A stretch of 64,000 nucleotides of DNA from an uncultured Burkholderiales bacterium (GCA_937873395.1 CALMYH010000040.1:1-64000), one strand, 5' to 3'; numbered from the stretch's first letter, positions 8,535-17,804 are shown. Numbers and translations: made by a program. Notes: generated by a model from the sequence alone, not told the origin.

Positions 8535-10825
8535 GCCCTGCCCAGGCCGAATCCCCGTCGCCGGCCTTGGCGGCCACGCCCAGCGCCATCGTGGCGGCGA
8601 CCGCGTCCAGCCTGCCCCAGCAGGCCCATGCGCTGGTGCGCGCACGCGCCTTTGCCGAGCCCTTGCTGTGCGCGGAGCAGCTCGACACGGGAGAGAACAC
8701 GCTGGCACATGCCGACGCGGTGGCACAGATTCTGGCCGACATCGGGGGCTCGGAAGCGATGCAGGCGGCCTGCTATCTGGTCTATGCCTGCCAGTATCTG
8801 AACCGTCCGCATGAGGTCATCAGCAAGGCTTTCGGCGAGAACTTCGCCCAGCTGGCGGTGGAAACCACCAAACTGGTGCAACTGCAGCGCCAGGCCCGGG
8901 TGAAGGCCGCCCAGGCGCAGGCCAAAAAGGAGGAAGAGCGCGCGGCGGCGCAGGAGCAGGCGTTGCCGGTGGCGTCGGCGGGCAAGGCTCCCGTGTCCGA
9001 ACTGGCGGCGAGCCAGACCGAGAACGTCCGCAAGATGCTGCTGGCCTTCTCCCGCGACTTGCGCGTGGTGATGCTGCGCCTGGCCTCCAGGCTGCAGACC
9101 TTGCGCCATTTTGCAGCGGCCAAGGCCGACCCGGGCGAGTCGCTGGCCAGCGAGTCGCTGAACGTGTTCGCACCGTTGGCCAATCGCCTGGGCATCTGGC
9201 AGATCAAGTGGGAGATGGAGGACCTGGCGTTCCGGTTTCTGGAGCCGCAGACGTACAAGCAGGTGGCCCGCCTGCTGGACGAAAAGCGCGTCGAGCGCGA
9301 GGCCCACGTGGAACAGGTCCGGCGTGAGCTGGAGTCCGACTTGCAGTCCCTGGGAATCCGCGCCTCGGTGCAGGGGCGGCCCAAGCACATCTACAGCATC
9401 GTGCGCAAGATGCGGGGCAAGTCACTGGACTTCGACCAGGTGTTCGACATCCGGGCGCTGCGCGTGATCGTGCCGGGCATCGACGATTGCTACACGGCAC
9501 TGGCCCATGTCCATGCCCGATATCTGCCCGTGCCCGAGGAGTTTGACGACTACATCGGCAAGCCCAAGCCCAACGGCTATCAGTCGCTGCATACGGTGGT
9601 GCGGGACGCGCAGGGCAGGGCCTTCGAAATCCAGATCCGCACCCAGGAAATGCACGATCATGCCGAGCATGGCGTGGCGGCCCACTGGGCCTACAAGGAA
9701 GCGGGTGCCAAGGGGTACGCCGGTGTGTCGGCCAGCTCGGACTATGACGCCAAGATTGCGGTGCTCAGGCAACTGCTGGCCTGGGAGCGCGACCTCAGCG
9801 GTCATGCCGGGCAGGGGCAGGGCCTGTTCGACGACCGCATCTACGTGCTCACCCCCGATGCCGCCATTGTGGAGCTGCCGCGCGGTGCCACGGCAGTGGA
9901 CTTTGCCTACAGCGTCCATACGAACCTGGGGCACCGTTGCCGTGGCGCGCGCGTCGACGGTGCCATGCTGCCGCTGAACACGCCGCTGCAGAGCGGGCAG
10001 ACGGTTGAAATCGTGGCGGCCAAGGAAGGCGGCCCGTCGCGCGACTGGCTCAACGGCGAGCTGGGCTACCTTGTCAGCCACCGGGCCAAGAGCAAGGTGC
10101 GCGCCTGGTTCAATGCCCAGGCCCTGGAAGAAACCGTGGCACGTGGCCGTGAGGGAGTCGAGAAGCTGCTGCAGCGCGAGGGCCGCACCTCTCTCAAGCT
10201 GGAAGACCTTGCCGCAGGCATGGGCCTGACATCGGCGCAGGCCCTGTTCGAACAGGTGGGCAAGGACGAGTTGTCCTTGCGCGCCATCGAGACCTATCTG
10301 AGGCCCACGGAGGAGCCTGCGCCGGACGACGCCGTGCCCTGGCTGAAGCGCCCGCGCAAGCCGGAGAAGGGCGCCACGAGCGGAGTGCTGGTGGTGGGCG
10401 TGGAGTCGCTCATGACCCAGCTGGCGCGCTGCTGCCGGCCGGCTCCACCGGACGACATCATCGGCTTTGTCACGCGGGGCAAGGGTGTGAGCATCCACCG
10501 CAGCGATTGCACCGACTTCGCACACCTCAGGCGCAAGAGCCCGGATCGCGTCATCGAAGTGCAATGGAGCGGCAGCAAAGCCGACGACGGCACTGTCTAT
10601 CCGGTCGACGTCGCGGTCGAGGCGCAGGACAGGCAGGGCCTTCTGCGCGACATCTCGGATGTGTTCGCTCGCGAGAAAATGAACGTCATCGGCGTGCAGA
10701 CACAGACCGTCAAGGGGGTGGCCTGGATGACCTTCACCATCGAGGTCAGGGATGCCCGGCAGGTGGCGCGGGCGATGTCGGTGGTCGGTGACGTGCCCGG
10801 CGTGCGGGTCGTGCGACGGAAATAG
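8531..10825 (+). CDS. relA: RelA-type (p)ppGpp synthetase
   Basis: This is a ribosome-associated alarmone synthetase that makes (p)ppGpp on amino-acid starvation. The 764-residue protein keeps the long RelA/SpoT layout. The N-terminal hydrolase-like region has lost the HD metal motif (YLVYACQYLNRP at that place). The synthetase has GRPKHIYSIVRKMRGK, and EEFDDYIGKPKPNGYQSLHT carries the EFDD (ExDD) signature of monofunctional RelA rather than the RxKD of bifunctional enzymes. A TGS domain follows (YVLTPDAAIVELPRGATAVDFAY), then a Cys-rich LARCCRPAPPDDIIG segment and a C-terminal ACT domain. An Ala/Gln/Glu-rich insert (about residues 120-155) lies between hydrolase-like subregions. Start is GTG at 8531, overlapping the upstream gene. 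Confidence 0.94.
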   Translation: MSPAQAESPSPALAATPSAIVAATASSLPQQAHALVRARAFAEPLLCAEQLDTGENTLAHADAVAQILADIGGSEAMQAACYLVYACQYLNRPHEVISKAFGENFAQLAVETTKLVQLQRQARVKAAQAQAKKEEERAAAQEQALPVASAGKAPVSELAASQTENVRKMLLAFSRDLRVVMLRLASRLQTLRHFAAAKADPGESLASESLNVFAPLANRLGIWQIKWEMEDLAFRFLEPQTYKQVARLLDEKRVEREAHVEQVRRELESDLQSLGIRASVQGRPKHIYSIVRKMRGKSLDFDQVFDIRALRVIVPGIDDCYTALAHVHARYLPVPEEFDDYIGKPKPNGYQSLHTVVRDAQGRAFEIQIRTQEMHDHAEHGVAAHWAYKEAGAKGYAGVSASSDYDAKIAVLRQLLAWERDLSGHAGQGQGLFDDRIYVLTPDAAIVELPRGATAVDFAYSVHTNLGHRCRGARVDGAMLPLNTPLQSGQTVEIVAAKEGGPSRDWLNGELGYLVSHRAKSKVRAWFNAQALEETVARGREGVEKLLQREGRTSLKLEDLAAGMGLTSAQALFEQVGKDELSLRAIETYLRPTEEPAPDDAVPWLKRPRKPEKGATSGVLVVGVESLMTQLARCCRPAPPDDIIGFVTRGKGVSIHRSDCTDFAHLRRKSPDRVIEVQWSGSKADDGTVYPVDVAVEAQDRQGLLRDISDVFAREKMNVIGVQTQTVKGVAWMTFTIEVRDARQVARAMSVVGDVPGVRVVRRK

Positions 10826-10842
10826 CGTGCCGTGAGTCGTGC

Positions 10843-10848
10843 TATAAT
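10843..10848 (+). promoter_or_regulatory. -10 box of tRNA-Val
   Basis: A perfect TATAAT lies 20 bases before the mature tRNA 5' end. No good -35 hexamer is visible at the expected distance. The same CTATAATTTCA block recurs before carA at 33929-33939. Confidence 0.65.
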
Positions 10849-10867
10849 TTCAGCTTCGAACTGATGT

Positions 10868-10944
10868 AGGCGCGTAGCTCAGCTGGTTAGAGCACCACCT
10901 TGACATGGTGGGGGTCGTTGGTTCGAGTCCAATCGCGCCTACCA
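10868..10944 (+). tRNA. tRNA-Val(GAC)
   Basis: The cloverleaf can be folded by eye: acceptor strand AGGCGCG pairs with CGCGCCT, the D-arm contains AGCTCAGCTGGTTAGAGC, and the anticodon stem CCACC/GGTGG encloses the loop TTGACAT with anticodon GAC. The T-arm contains GGTTCGAGTCC. The 3' CCA is encoded. Total length is 77 bases. Confidence 0.97.
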
Positions 10945-10971
10945 CCCTATTCGGGCCCCGAGCCCTGCTTC

Positions 10972-11001
10972 AAAGGACCGGTCCAGCCGGTCCTTTGTCG
11001 T
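10972..11001 (+). terminator. Intrinsic terminator after tRNA-Val
   Basis: AAAGGACCGG (10972-10981) pairs perfectly with CCGGTCCTTT (10987-10996) across a five-base loop. A modest T-rich tail (TTTGTCGTAT) overlaps the stem end. Position 28 bases after the CCA end supports termination of the tRNA transcript. Confidence 0.75.
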
Positions 11002-11074
11002 ATCTGGCAGTTCACTGCCTGGCTGCGCGGGGTTCACAGGGTTAACCCACGCCCGCCGTGTCCGCCAGACTTTC

Positions 11075-11080
11075 TAGAAT
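11075..11080 (+). promoter_or_regulatory. Possible -10 box for phaR
   Basis: TAGAAT lies 58 bases before the chosen phaR start. No good -35 is visible 17 bases upstream, so support is weak. TAGAAT also precedes ispD at 1864-1869. Confidence 0.3.
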
Positions 11081-11138
11081 GGAGGATCGGGCTCCACCGT
11101 CAGGTGGCAAAGCCTTCCACTTTCCGGGAAACACACAA

Positions 11139-11681
11139 GTGCACAAAAGCAAGGCCGAAACCGGCAGCGCCAGCCGCGGCGACCTGCGGGTGATCAAGAA
11201 GTACCCCAACCGTCGCCTCTACGACACCGATACCTCTTCCTACATCACCCTGGCCGAGGTCAAGGCGCTGGTGATGGACAACGAGCCTTTTGTGGTGCGC
11301 GATGCCAAGACCAACGAGGACCTGACCCGCAGCATTCTGCTGCAGATCATCCTGGAGGAGGAAACGGCGGGCGTTCCCATTTTTACCGAACAGGTGCTGG
11401 CCAACATCATCCGTTTCTACGGCCACGCCATGCAGGATTTCATGGGTTCGTACCTGGAAAAGAACGTGCAGATTTTCATGGACCTGCAGCAGAAAATGAG
11501 CGAGCAGACCAAGGGACTGACGCCCGAGGTATGGCAGCAGTTCATGAACGTGCAGTCGCCGATGATGCAGGGCATGATGGGGACCTATCTGGAACAGTCG
11601 CGCAATGCCTTCACCCAGATGCAGGAGCAGATGCAGAAGAACAGTGAGCAGATGCTGGCGGCCCTGGGCCTGAAACGTTGA
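11139..11681 (+). CDS. phaR: Polyhydroxyalkanoate synthesis repressor PhaR
   Basis: PhaR binds both DNA and PHB granules and represses phasin and its own gene until polymer forms. The product shows the PHB/PHA accumulation regulator DNA-binding domain at the N-terminus (RVIKKYPNRRLYDTDTSSYITL, then VKALVMDNEPFVVRDAKTNEDLTRSILLQIILEEE). A C-terminal Gln/Met-rich amphipathic region (MQEQMQKNSEQML) follows. I start it at the GTG at 11139 (VHKSKAE), giving 180 residues, which suits the family; an upstream ATG at 11058 would add 27 poorly structured residues. phaR lies about 4 kb from bdhA, which acts on the monomer of the same polymer. Confidence 0.93.
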   Translation: MHKSKAETGSASRGDLRVIKKYPNRRLYDTDTSSYITLAEVKALVMDNEPFVVRDAKTNEDLTRSILLQIILEEETAGVPIFTEQVLANIIRFYGHAMQDFMGSYLEKNVQIFMDLQQKMSEQTKGLTPEVWQQFMNVQSPMMQGMMGTYLEQSRNAFTQMQEQMQKNSEQMLAALGLKR

Positions 11682-11732
11682 CGGCGGCCGCCCGCAGGCA
11701 GGCCTGCAGCCGCTCTGAGACAATCAGCGGCC

Positions 11733-13115
11733 ATGAATGACACTTCCGCTTCGACCACGACGGCGCCCCGCATCGGCTTCGTCAGCCTGGGTTGCCCCAA
11801 GGCCCTGACCGACTCCGAACTCATCCTCACCCAGCTGAGTGCCGAGGGCTACGAGACCACCAAGACTTTTGCCGGCGCCGACCTGGTGATCGTCAACACC
11901 TGCGGCTTCATCGATGACGCGGTCAGGGAAAGCCTGGACACGATCGGTGAGGCACTGGCCGAGAACGGCAAGGTGATCGTCACCGGCTGCCTGGGCGCCC
12001 GCGCCGGCGAGGGCGGTGGCAACATGGTCCGGCAGGTGCACCCCAGCGTGCTGGCGGTCACCGGGCCACATGCCACCCACGAGGTGATGGAGGCGGTGCA
12101 CAAGCACTTGCCGAAGCCGCACGATCCTTTCGTGGACCTGGTGCCCCCGCAGGGCATCAAGCTGACACCGCGCCACTACGCCTACCTGAAGATCAGCGAG
12201 GGTTGCAATCACCGCTGCACCTTCTGCATCATCCCCTCCATGCGCGGTGATCTGGTCAGCCGGCCGATCGGTGATGTGCTGACCGAGGCCCGCAAGCTGT
12301 TTGAAGCCGGCGTGAAGGAATTGCTGGTGGTCAGCCAGGATACCTCCGCCTATGGCGTCGACGTGAGGTACCGCACCGGTTTCTGGGATGGCAAGCCGGT
12401 CAGGACCCGGATGTTCGACCTGGTGCGCGAACTGGGTGAGTTGGCCCGGGGCTTTGGCGCCTGGGTGCGGCTGCACTACGTCTACCCTTATCCCCACGTG
12501 GATGAGATCGTCCCGCTGATGGGTGAGGGGCTTGTGTTGCCTTACCTGGACGTGCCGTTGCAGCACAGCCACCCCGAGGTGCTGCGGCGCATGAAGCGGC
12601 CCGCCAGCGGTGAGAAGAACCTGGAGCGGATTGCTCGCTGGCGCGAGCTCTGCCCCGAGATCGTGATCCGAAGCACCTTCATTGCCGGGTTCCCCGGTGA
12701 GACGGAGGATGAGTTCCGGCATCTGCTGGACTTTGTCCAGGAGGCACGCATCGATCGCGCCGGCTGCTTTGCCTATTCGCCGGTCGAGGGGGCTGCGGCC
12801 AACGATCTGGCCGATCCGGTGCCCGACGCGCTGAGGGAAGAGCGACGCGCCCGTTTCATGGCGGTGGCCGAATCTGTGTCGGCCCAGAAACTGGCTTCGC
12901 GCGTGGGAGCCACCATGCAGGTGCTGGTGGATTCGGCGTCCGGCATGGGCAAAAAGGGTGGGGTGGGGCGCAGCTATGCCGATGCGCCCGAAATCGATGG
13001 CACCGTGCGACTGCTGCCGCCACAGAAGATCAGCAAGATGCTCAAAGTGGGTGAGTTCACCCAGGCCCGCATCGTGGCCGCCGAAGGGCACGACCTGGTG
13101 GCGCTCCCGGTTTGA
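11733..13115 (+). CDS. rimO: Ribosomal protein S12 methylthiotransferase RimO
   Basis: RimO is a radical-SAM enzyme that adds a methylthio group to an aspartate of ribosomal protein S12. The 460-residue protein has the three-part layout. The N-terminal UPF0004 domain has its first cluster cysteines in [17 protein letters not shown] and TGCLG. The radical-SAM core has [15 protein letters not shown] (CxxxCxxC), and a C-terminal TRAM domain covers the last 70 residues or so. [10 protein letters not shown] and the [11 protein letters not shown] wording separate RimO from MiaB. It lies 51 bases after phaR, and a GACAATC -10-like string is in that gap. Confidence 0.95.
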   Translation: MNDTSASTTTAPRIGFVSLGCPKALTDSELILTQLSAEGYETTKTFAGADLVIVNTCGFIDDAVRESLDTIGEALAENGKVIVTGCLGARAGEGGGNMVRQVHPSVLAVTGPHATHEVMEAVHKHLPKPHDPFVDLVPPQGIKLTPRHYAYLKISEGCNHRCTFCIIPSMRGDLVSRPIGDVLTEARKLFEAGVKELLVVSQDTSAYGVDVRYRTGFWDGKPVRTRMFDLVRELGELARGFGAWVRLHYVYPYPHVDEIVPLMGEGLVLPYLDVPLQHSHPEVLRRMKRPASGEKNLERIARWRELCPEIVIRSTFIAGFPGETEDEFRHLLDFVQEARIDRAGCFAYSPVEGAAANDLADPVPDALREERRARFMAVAESVSAQKLASRVGATMQVLVDSASGMGKKGGVGRSYADAPEIDGTVRLLPPQKISKMLKVGEFTQARIVAAEGHDLVALPV

Positions 13116-13200
13116 CCAGGGCATTTGTGCTGCTGGCCCATGCTGTGCCTCGCCAGGGGCGCCATGTCGGCTTGCACGCGTACAAGGCCTTGGCGAGGGC

Positions 13201-13239
13201 AAAAGAAAAAGGCTTGCAAACCGGGGTCTGCAAGCCTTT
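13201..13239 (-). terminator. Intrinsic terminator of tRNA-Leu
   Basis: Read on the minus strand, an 11-bp perfect stem (AAAGGCTTGCA with TGCAAGCCTTT, plus-strand 13208-13218 and 13229-13239) is followed by TTTTTCTTTT. It lies just after the tRNA-Leu 3' end and could also catch rimO read-through less efficiently in the other direction. Confidence 0.88.
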
Positions 13240-13244
13240 AAGAT

Positions 13245-13329
<85 letters not shown>

Positions 13330-13346
13330 ATCTCAGGAAGACCGCT

Positions 13347-13352
13347 AGTATA
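13347..13352 (-). promoter_or_regulatory. -10 box of tRNA-Leu
   Basis: TATACT on the minus strand lies 17 bases before the tRNA 5' end, within the 48-base gap separating it from divergent rnr. The -35 is poor. The rnr promoter must overlap this stretch or the tRNA gene. Confidence 0.5.
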
Positions 13353-13377
13353 GCATCAAAAAACGAAACGAGAAAAC

Positions 13378-15615
13378 GTGAACGAAAAAAACAGCCTGTT
13401 GGCCGAGTTCGAAGGGGTGGTCTCCGGTCACCGGGACGGACACGGCTTCGTGGTCCGTGACGACGGACAGCCCGACATCTATCTGCCTTCCAATGAAATG
13501 CGGGCGGTGCTGCACAAGGACCGGGTGAAGGCCCGCATCGTGCGACTGGACCGCAAGGGGCGCCCCGAAGGCCGGGTCACCGAAATCATCGAACGCTCCG
13601 ACGCGCCCATCATCGGCCGCCTGCTGCAGGAAAGCGGGGTCTGGCTGGTGGCGCCCGAGGACAAGCGCTATGGGCAGGATGTGCTGGTGCCCAAGGGGGC
13701 GACCGGCTCGGCCAAGCCCGGGCAGGTGGTGGTGGTCGAGCTGACCGAGCCGCCCGCGCTTTACGGTCAGCCGGTGGGACGCGTGAAAGAGGTGCTCGGC
13801 GAAATCGACGACCCGGGCATGGAGATCGAAATCGCGGTCCGCAAATATGGCGTGCCGCACGAGTTTTCCGATGCGGCGCTGGCCCAGGCCCGGGCGCTGC
13901 CGGACCATGTGCGCGCCGCCGATCTGCGTCATCGCGTGGATCTGCGCGATGTGCCCCTGGTCACCATCGACGGCGAGGATGCCCGTGACTTCGATGACGC
14001 GGTGTACTGCGAGCCGGCCAAGGTCGGCCGCGGCAAAGGATGGCGCCTGCTGGTGGCCATTGCCGATGTCAGCCACTATGTGGAAACCGGTTCGGCCATC
14101 GATGTCGACGCCTACGACCGGGCGACCTCGGTGTATTTCCCACGCCGGGTCATCCCCATGCTGCCCGAGAAGCTCTCGAACGGCCTGTGCTCCCTCAACC
14201 CCGGCGTCGAGCGCTTGTGCATGGTCTGCGACATGCTCATCAATGCCAAGGGCGAGATTCACGCCTACCAGTTCTACCCGGCGGTCATGTTCAGCCATGC
14301 CCGGCTGACCTATACCGAGGTGGCGGCGGTCCTGCAGAACACCCGGGGTCCCGAGGCACAGCAGCGCAAGGCCCTGGTGCCGCATCTGCTGAACCTGCAC
14401 GACGTCTACCGGGCCCTGCTCGCGGCCCGCCAGGTCAGGGGCGCGGTCGACTTCGAGACCGTCGAGACCCAGATCGTCTGCGACGAATCGGGCCGCATCG
14501 AGCGCATCATGCCTCGCACCCGCAACGACGCCCACAAGCTGATCGAGGAGGCGATGCTGGCCGCCAACGTGTGCTCGGCGGACTTCCTGCAGGAACGCAA
14601 ACACACCGGTCTCTACCGTGTGCACGAGGGTCCTCCGCCCGAGAAGCAGGACGTGCTGCGAAACTACCTCAAGGCCATGGGAGTCGCCTACACCATTGGT
14701 GACCGCCCACACCCGTCGGATTTCCAGCGCATCGCCGAGGCCACAAAGGACCGCCCGGATGCCCAGCAGATCCACACCATGCTGCTGCGCTCCATGCAGC
14801 AGGCCATCTACACGCCGGTCAATACCGGCCACTTCGGGCTGGCTTTCGATGCTTACACCCACTTCACCAGCCCGATCCGGCGCTACCCGGATCTGCTGGT
14901 ACACCGGGTCATCAAGGCGATTCTGTCCAACCGCAAATACCAGCTGCCGGCCCTGCCCACACCCGGCGAGGCCCACGCCAAGCTCAGCAAGCGGCTGGCC
15001 AGCCGGGCCCGGGCGGACGAAAAGGCGCCGGCCAAGAAGCTGCCGGCGGATGTGCTGGCCTGGCAGGCAGCGGGCCTGCATTGCAGTGCCAACGAGCGGC
15101 GTGCCGACGAGGCCAGCCGGGATGTCGAAGCCTGGCTGAAGTGCAAGTACATGCGCGAGCACCTGGGCGAGGAATTTGCCGGTGTCGTCACCGCCGTGAC
15201 CAGCTTCGGACTGTTCGTGACCCTTGACGCCATGTTTGTCGAAGGGCTGGTGCACATCACCGAACTCGGGGGCGAGTACTTCCGCTTCGACGAGGCCCGA
15301 CAGGAGTTGCGCGGCGAGCGCACCGGCATTCGCTACACCCTCGGATCGCGGGTGCAGGTCCAGGTCAGCCGGGTCGACCTTGATGGCCGGCGCATCGACT
15401 TCCGCCTGGTCGGCGAAGGGGATGACCTGGTGGTGCGTGCCCTGCGGGACAAAGGGTCGGCGGATGGCGAGCGAAGCGATTCCGCGGCGCGTGCCGGCAA
15501 GTCGGGTCGATCGCGCAAGGCCGGACCGACCGCCGCGGCCCCCCCGCGCGAAGCCGCTTCGCCCCGAAAAGGCGGTCGTGCCCCGGAGGCCAAGAGCCGG
15601 CGCAAGCGCCGATGA
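13378..15615 (+). CDS. rnr: Ribonuclease R
   Basis: RNase R is a processive 3'-to-5' exoribonuclease that digests structured RNA and takes part in rRNA quality control and trans-translation. The 745-residue protein begins with cold-shock-like OB domains (LAEFEGVVSGHRDGHGFVVRDDG). The RNB catalytic domain follows, with IDGEDARDFDDAVYCE carrying the metal-binding aspartates, then AYTHFTSPIRRYPDLLVHR. A C-terminal S1 domain (GEEFAGVVTAVTSFGLFVTLD) precedes a strongly basic Lys/Arg/Pro/Ala tail (last 60 residues or so), as in E. coli. The start is a GTG at 13378. No N-terminal winged-helix extension is present, so it is shorter than the 813-residue E. coli protein. Confidence 0.95.
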   Translation: MNEKNSLLAEFEGVVSGHRDGHGFVVRDDGQPDIYLPSNEMRAVLHKDRVKARIVRLDRKGRPEGRVTEIIERSDAPIIGRLLQESGVWLVAPEDKRYGQDVLVPKGATGSAKPGQVVVVELTEPPALYGQPVGRVKEVLGEIDDPGMEIEIAVRKYGVPHEFSDAALAQARALPDHVRAADLRHRVDLRDVPLVTIDGEDARDFDDAVYCEPAKVGRGKGWRLLVAIADVSHYVETGSAIDVDAYDRATSVYFPRRVIPMLPEKLSNGLCSLNPGVERLCMVCDMLINAKGEIHAYQFYPAVMFSHARLTYTEVAAVLQNTRGPEAQQRKALVPHLLNLHDVYRALLAARQVRGAVDFETVETQIVCDESGRIERIMPRTRNDAHKLIEEAMLAANVCSADFLQERKHTGLYRVHEGPPPEKQDVLRNYLKAMGVAYTIGDRPHPSDFQRIAEATKDRPDAQQIHTMLLRSMQQAIYTPVNTGHFGLAFDAYTHFTSPIRRYPDLLVHRVIKAILSNRKYQLPALPTPGEAHAKLSKRLASRARADEKAPAKKLPADVLAWQAAGLHCSANERRADEASRDVEAWLKCKYMREHLGEEFAGVVTAVTSFGLFVTLDAMFVEGLVHITELGGEYFRFDEARQELRGERTGIRYTLGSRVQVQVSRVDLDGRRIDFRLVGEGDDLVVRALRDKGSADGERSDSAARAGKSGRSRKAGPTAAAPPREAASPRKGGRAPEAKSRRKRR

Positions 15616-15652
15616 GCCGCGTGCTGACGCTTCCCCCCTACACTTGGCAGCC

Positions 15653-15675
15653 AGCCCTCAAACCCACCGAGGGCT
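15653..15675 (+). terminator. Hairpin after rnr
   Basis: AGCCCTC (15653-15659) pairs with GAGGGCT (15669-15675) across nine bases in the 91-base gap between rnr and yggT. There is no T-run, so it may only be a transcript-stabilising stem. Confidence 0.4.
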
Positions 15676-15706
15676 GAATCACGCCCACCTTGTCCGGTCC
15701 GATCCC

Positions 15707-16258
15707 ATGCGAGTCCTTCTTTTTCTTCTCGACACCCTGTTCTTCTTCCTGGTGGCGGCCGCCCTGATGCGGGCGTGGATGAACCACCAGCGCATGCAGA
15801 TGACTGTTCAACCCGGGCGCTTTGTCATGGCGCTGACCAACTGGATCGTGCAACCGGTGCGGCGCTTGTTGCCGCGTCCCATGGCCCAGTCCCGCATGGA
15901 CTGGGGCAGCCTCATGTCCGCTGTTTTGCTGGCACTGGCCTACGGGGGCGTCTGGCTGGCCCTGGTGACCGGTGGTCAGCCGGTGGAAGTGTCGCCGCTG
16001 GCGATGCTGCTGGGCATTGTCACGGTCGCGATCAAGCTGCTGATCCGGACTGTCTTGCAGGGCTTGATGATTCTGCTGCTGGTATATGCCGTGCTGTCGT
16101 GGGTACAGCCCAGGGCGCCTGTGACCTCGACCCTCGATCGCCTCTGCGCCCCTATGCTCAGGCCGGTGCGGCGGGTGGTGCCCAAGGTCGGTGGGGTAGA
16201 CCTTTCGGTGCTGATTCTCATTATCCTGCTGCAGGTGGGGCTGATGCTGCTGGCCTGA
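15707..16258 (+). CDS. yggT: YggT family integral membrane protein
   Basis: This is an inner-membrane protein of about 183 residues with two YggT repeats. The first covers MRVLLFLLDTLFFFLVAAALMRAWM with PGRFVMALTNWIVQPVRRLLP. The second covers LMILLLVYAVLSWVQPRAPVT with LDRLCAPMLRPVRRVVPKVGGVDLS. The N(W)xxxPxRRxxP-type loops are the family hallmark. Four or five membrane segments are visible. The function is unclear; the family has been linked to osmotic and ion stress. I chose the ATG at 15707 because the longer frame upstream overlaps rnr. Its stop abuts the nnr stop on the other strand with no gap. Confidence 0.88.
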   Translation: MRVLLFLLDTLFFFLVAAALMRAWMNHQRMQMTVQPGRFVMALTNWIVQPVRRLLPRPMAQSRMDWGSLMSAVLLALAYGGVWLALVTGGQPVEVSPLAMLLGIVTVAIKLLIRTVLQGLMILLLVYAVLSWVQPRAPVTSTLDRLCAPMLRPVRRVVPKVGGVDLSVLILIILLQVGLMLLA

Positions 16259-17794
16259 TCAGGCCCGCGTTTCCGACGGGCCGATGCGGTCGATCAGTCG
16301 GGCCGCCGTGAGCGTGCCTGCGCTCCATCGGTCGGCCAGTTCACCGTGCCGGGCGACCGCCCGACACACCTGCCGGAAGGCCGAGCCGGCATCGTCACTC
16401 CGCAGTGAGGCGCCGAGCATGCCGGCCAGCACGTCTCCCGTGCCTGCCGTGGCCAGTCGGGCGTTGCCACTGGCATTGATGTGGGGCGTCTGGCCTTCGG
16501 CCGCCATCACCGTGCCAGAGCCTTTGAGCACACAGATGGCGCCCAGCTGTCGGGACAGGATGGTCGCGGCTTCCAGCCGGTTGCCCATGACGGACGCAGT
16601 GTCCGTGCCCAGCAGGCGGGCGGCTTCCAGCGGATGGGGCGTGATCACCGTGATCAGGCCCCTTTGTCGACGCATGCGCAGGCGGGCGCCGAGCGAAGTG
16701 TCGGCGGCGACAGCGTTGAGGGCGTCGGCATCCAGGACCAGCCGGTGGCTGCGGTGCAGAATCTCGGGCAACAGGGGGGTGATCACCTCGCCACCGCCGC
16801 AGCCGCACACCACCGTGCTGCTTTCGGGCTGGCCTTCCTGCAGGATACGTTCCGGCGTGCGCAGCATGAGCTCGGGACAGGCGGGATCCCAGGCGATGGG
16901 GTCTCCGAGCAAGGCCAGGTAGACGCGGCCGGCGCCGGCGTGCAGGGCCGCCCGTGCTGCGAGTACCGCAGCGCCTGTCATGCCCGCGCCTGTCAGTCCG
17001 ACATGCTGCCCACCGATCACCAGCACATCGCCTTGGCTGCCCTTGTGGCTGCTGTGCAGGCGAGTCGCCGGTGCCGGGGAGGCCGGCGACAGCCAGGCGC
17101 TTGGAGTCTCGCTCAGGCTGGGCGGCGAATCCAGATCGTCAAACCACACCTCGCCACACGCATCACGCCCGCTGGCGGTGAACAGACCGGGTTTGAGGGT
17201 CAGAAGGCTCAGGGTATGGCGCGGCGGCAGGTCGGCTGGCAGAGCGGGGCCGGACCAGGTCCCGGTGTCCGCGTTCAGTCCGCTGGGAACGTCGACGGCG
17301 AGAACCGGGCTGGTCCCTTGAGTGATCCGGTCCAGCCAATGCCCCATCGTGCCCCCTGGTGCATTCCGGGCACCGATACCGAGCATGGCGTCGATCACCA
17401 GGTCTGCCTGCTCAGGCGGATCGGCCTGCAGGCGCACCCCGGCCGCCATGGCGCACGCCAGGGCGTAGCGCGCATCTTCCGGCAGCAGGGCCGGGTCGGG
17501 CGTTGTGCCCATGGCATGGGTGAGATGCACCTGACTTCCGGCCTGGCCCGTGCGCTGCCATTGCGCCAGGTGGGCCGCCGCCCGCAGGCCGTCCCCGCCG
17601 TTGTTGCCCGGTCCGCAGGCGATCCACACCGTGCGGGCATGGGGGTAGAGGGCGGTGGCCAGGCGGGCCACCGCCAACCCGGCTCGGTCCATCAGCGCAT
17701 GGGCTGGCAGCAGATTCTGGGCGCGCCGTTCAATCTGCCGCGTGGTGGCGGCGTCAAACAGAGGCTCGGGCGAAGAGGGGGTGATCCGGCGCAT
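16259..17794 (-). CDS. nnr: Bifunctional NAD(P)H-hydrate epimerase/dehydratase
   Basis: This metabolite-repair enzyme restores NAD(P)H from its hydrated forms. The N-terminal half (about 220 residues) is the NnrE epimerase domain, with RAGLAVARLA and the GPGNNGGDGL loop at residues 61-70. The C-terminal half is the NnrD ADP-dependent dehydratase, a ribokinase-like fold, with LDADALNAVA, ITPHPLEAARLLG, VLKGSGTVMA and the anion-hole GTGDVLAGMLGA. At 511 residues the length fits the fused form found in E. coli (YjeF). A GGGGG-type ribosome site precedes the ATG at 17794. It lies 10 bases after kbp and is likely co-transcribed with it. Confidence 0.95.
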   Translation of the reverse strand: MRRITPSSPEPLFDAATTRQIERRAQNLLPAHALMDRAGLAVARLATALYPHARTVWIACGPGNNGGDGLRAAAHLAQWQRTGQAGSQVHLTHAMGTTPDPALLPEDARYALACAMAAGVRLQADPPEQADLVIDAMLGIGARNAPGGTMGHWLDRITQGTSPVLAVDVPSGLNADTGTWSGPALPADLPPRHTLSLLTLKPGLFTASGRDACGEVWFDDLDSPPSLSETPSAWLSPASPAPATRLHSSHKGSQGDVLVIGGQHVGLTGAGMTGAAVLAARAALHAGAGRVYLALLGDPIAWDPACPELMLRTPERILQEGQPESSTVVCGCGGGEVITPLLPEILHRSHRLVLDADALNAVAADTSLGARLRMRRQRGLITVITPHPLEAARLLGTDTASVMGNRLEAATILSRQLGAICVLKGSGTVMAAEGQTPHINASGNARLATAGTGDVLAGMLGASLRSDDAGSAFRQVCRAVARHGELADRWSAGTLTAARLIDRIGPSETRA

Positions 17795-17804
17795 GCCCCC
17801 GACT

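Noticed and set aside
13345-15255. Minus-strand open frame of 636 codons
   Set aside because: Antisense to rnr and overlapping its start; no recognisable motif.
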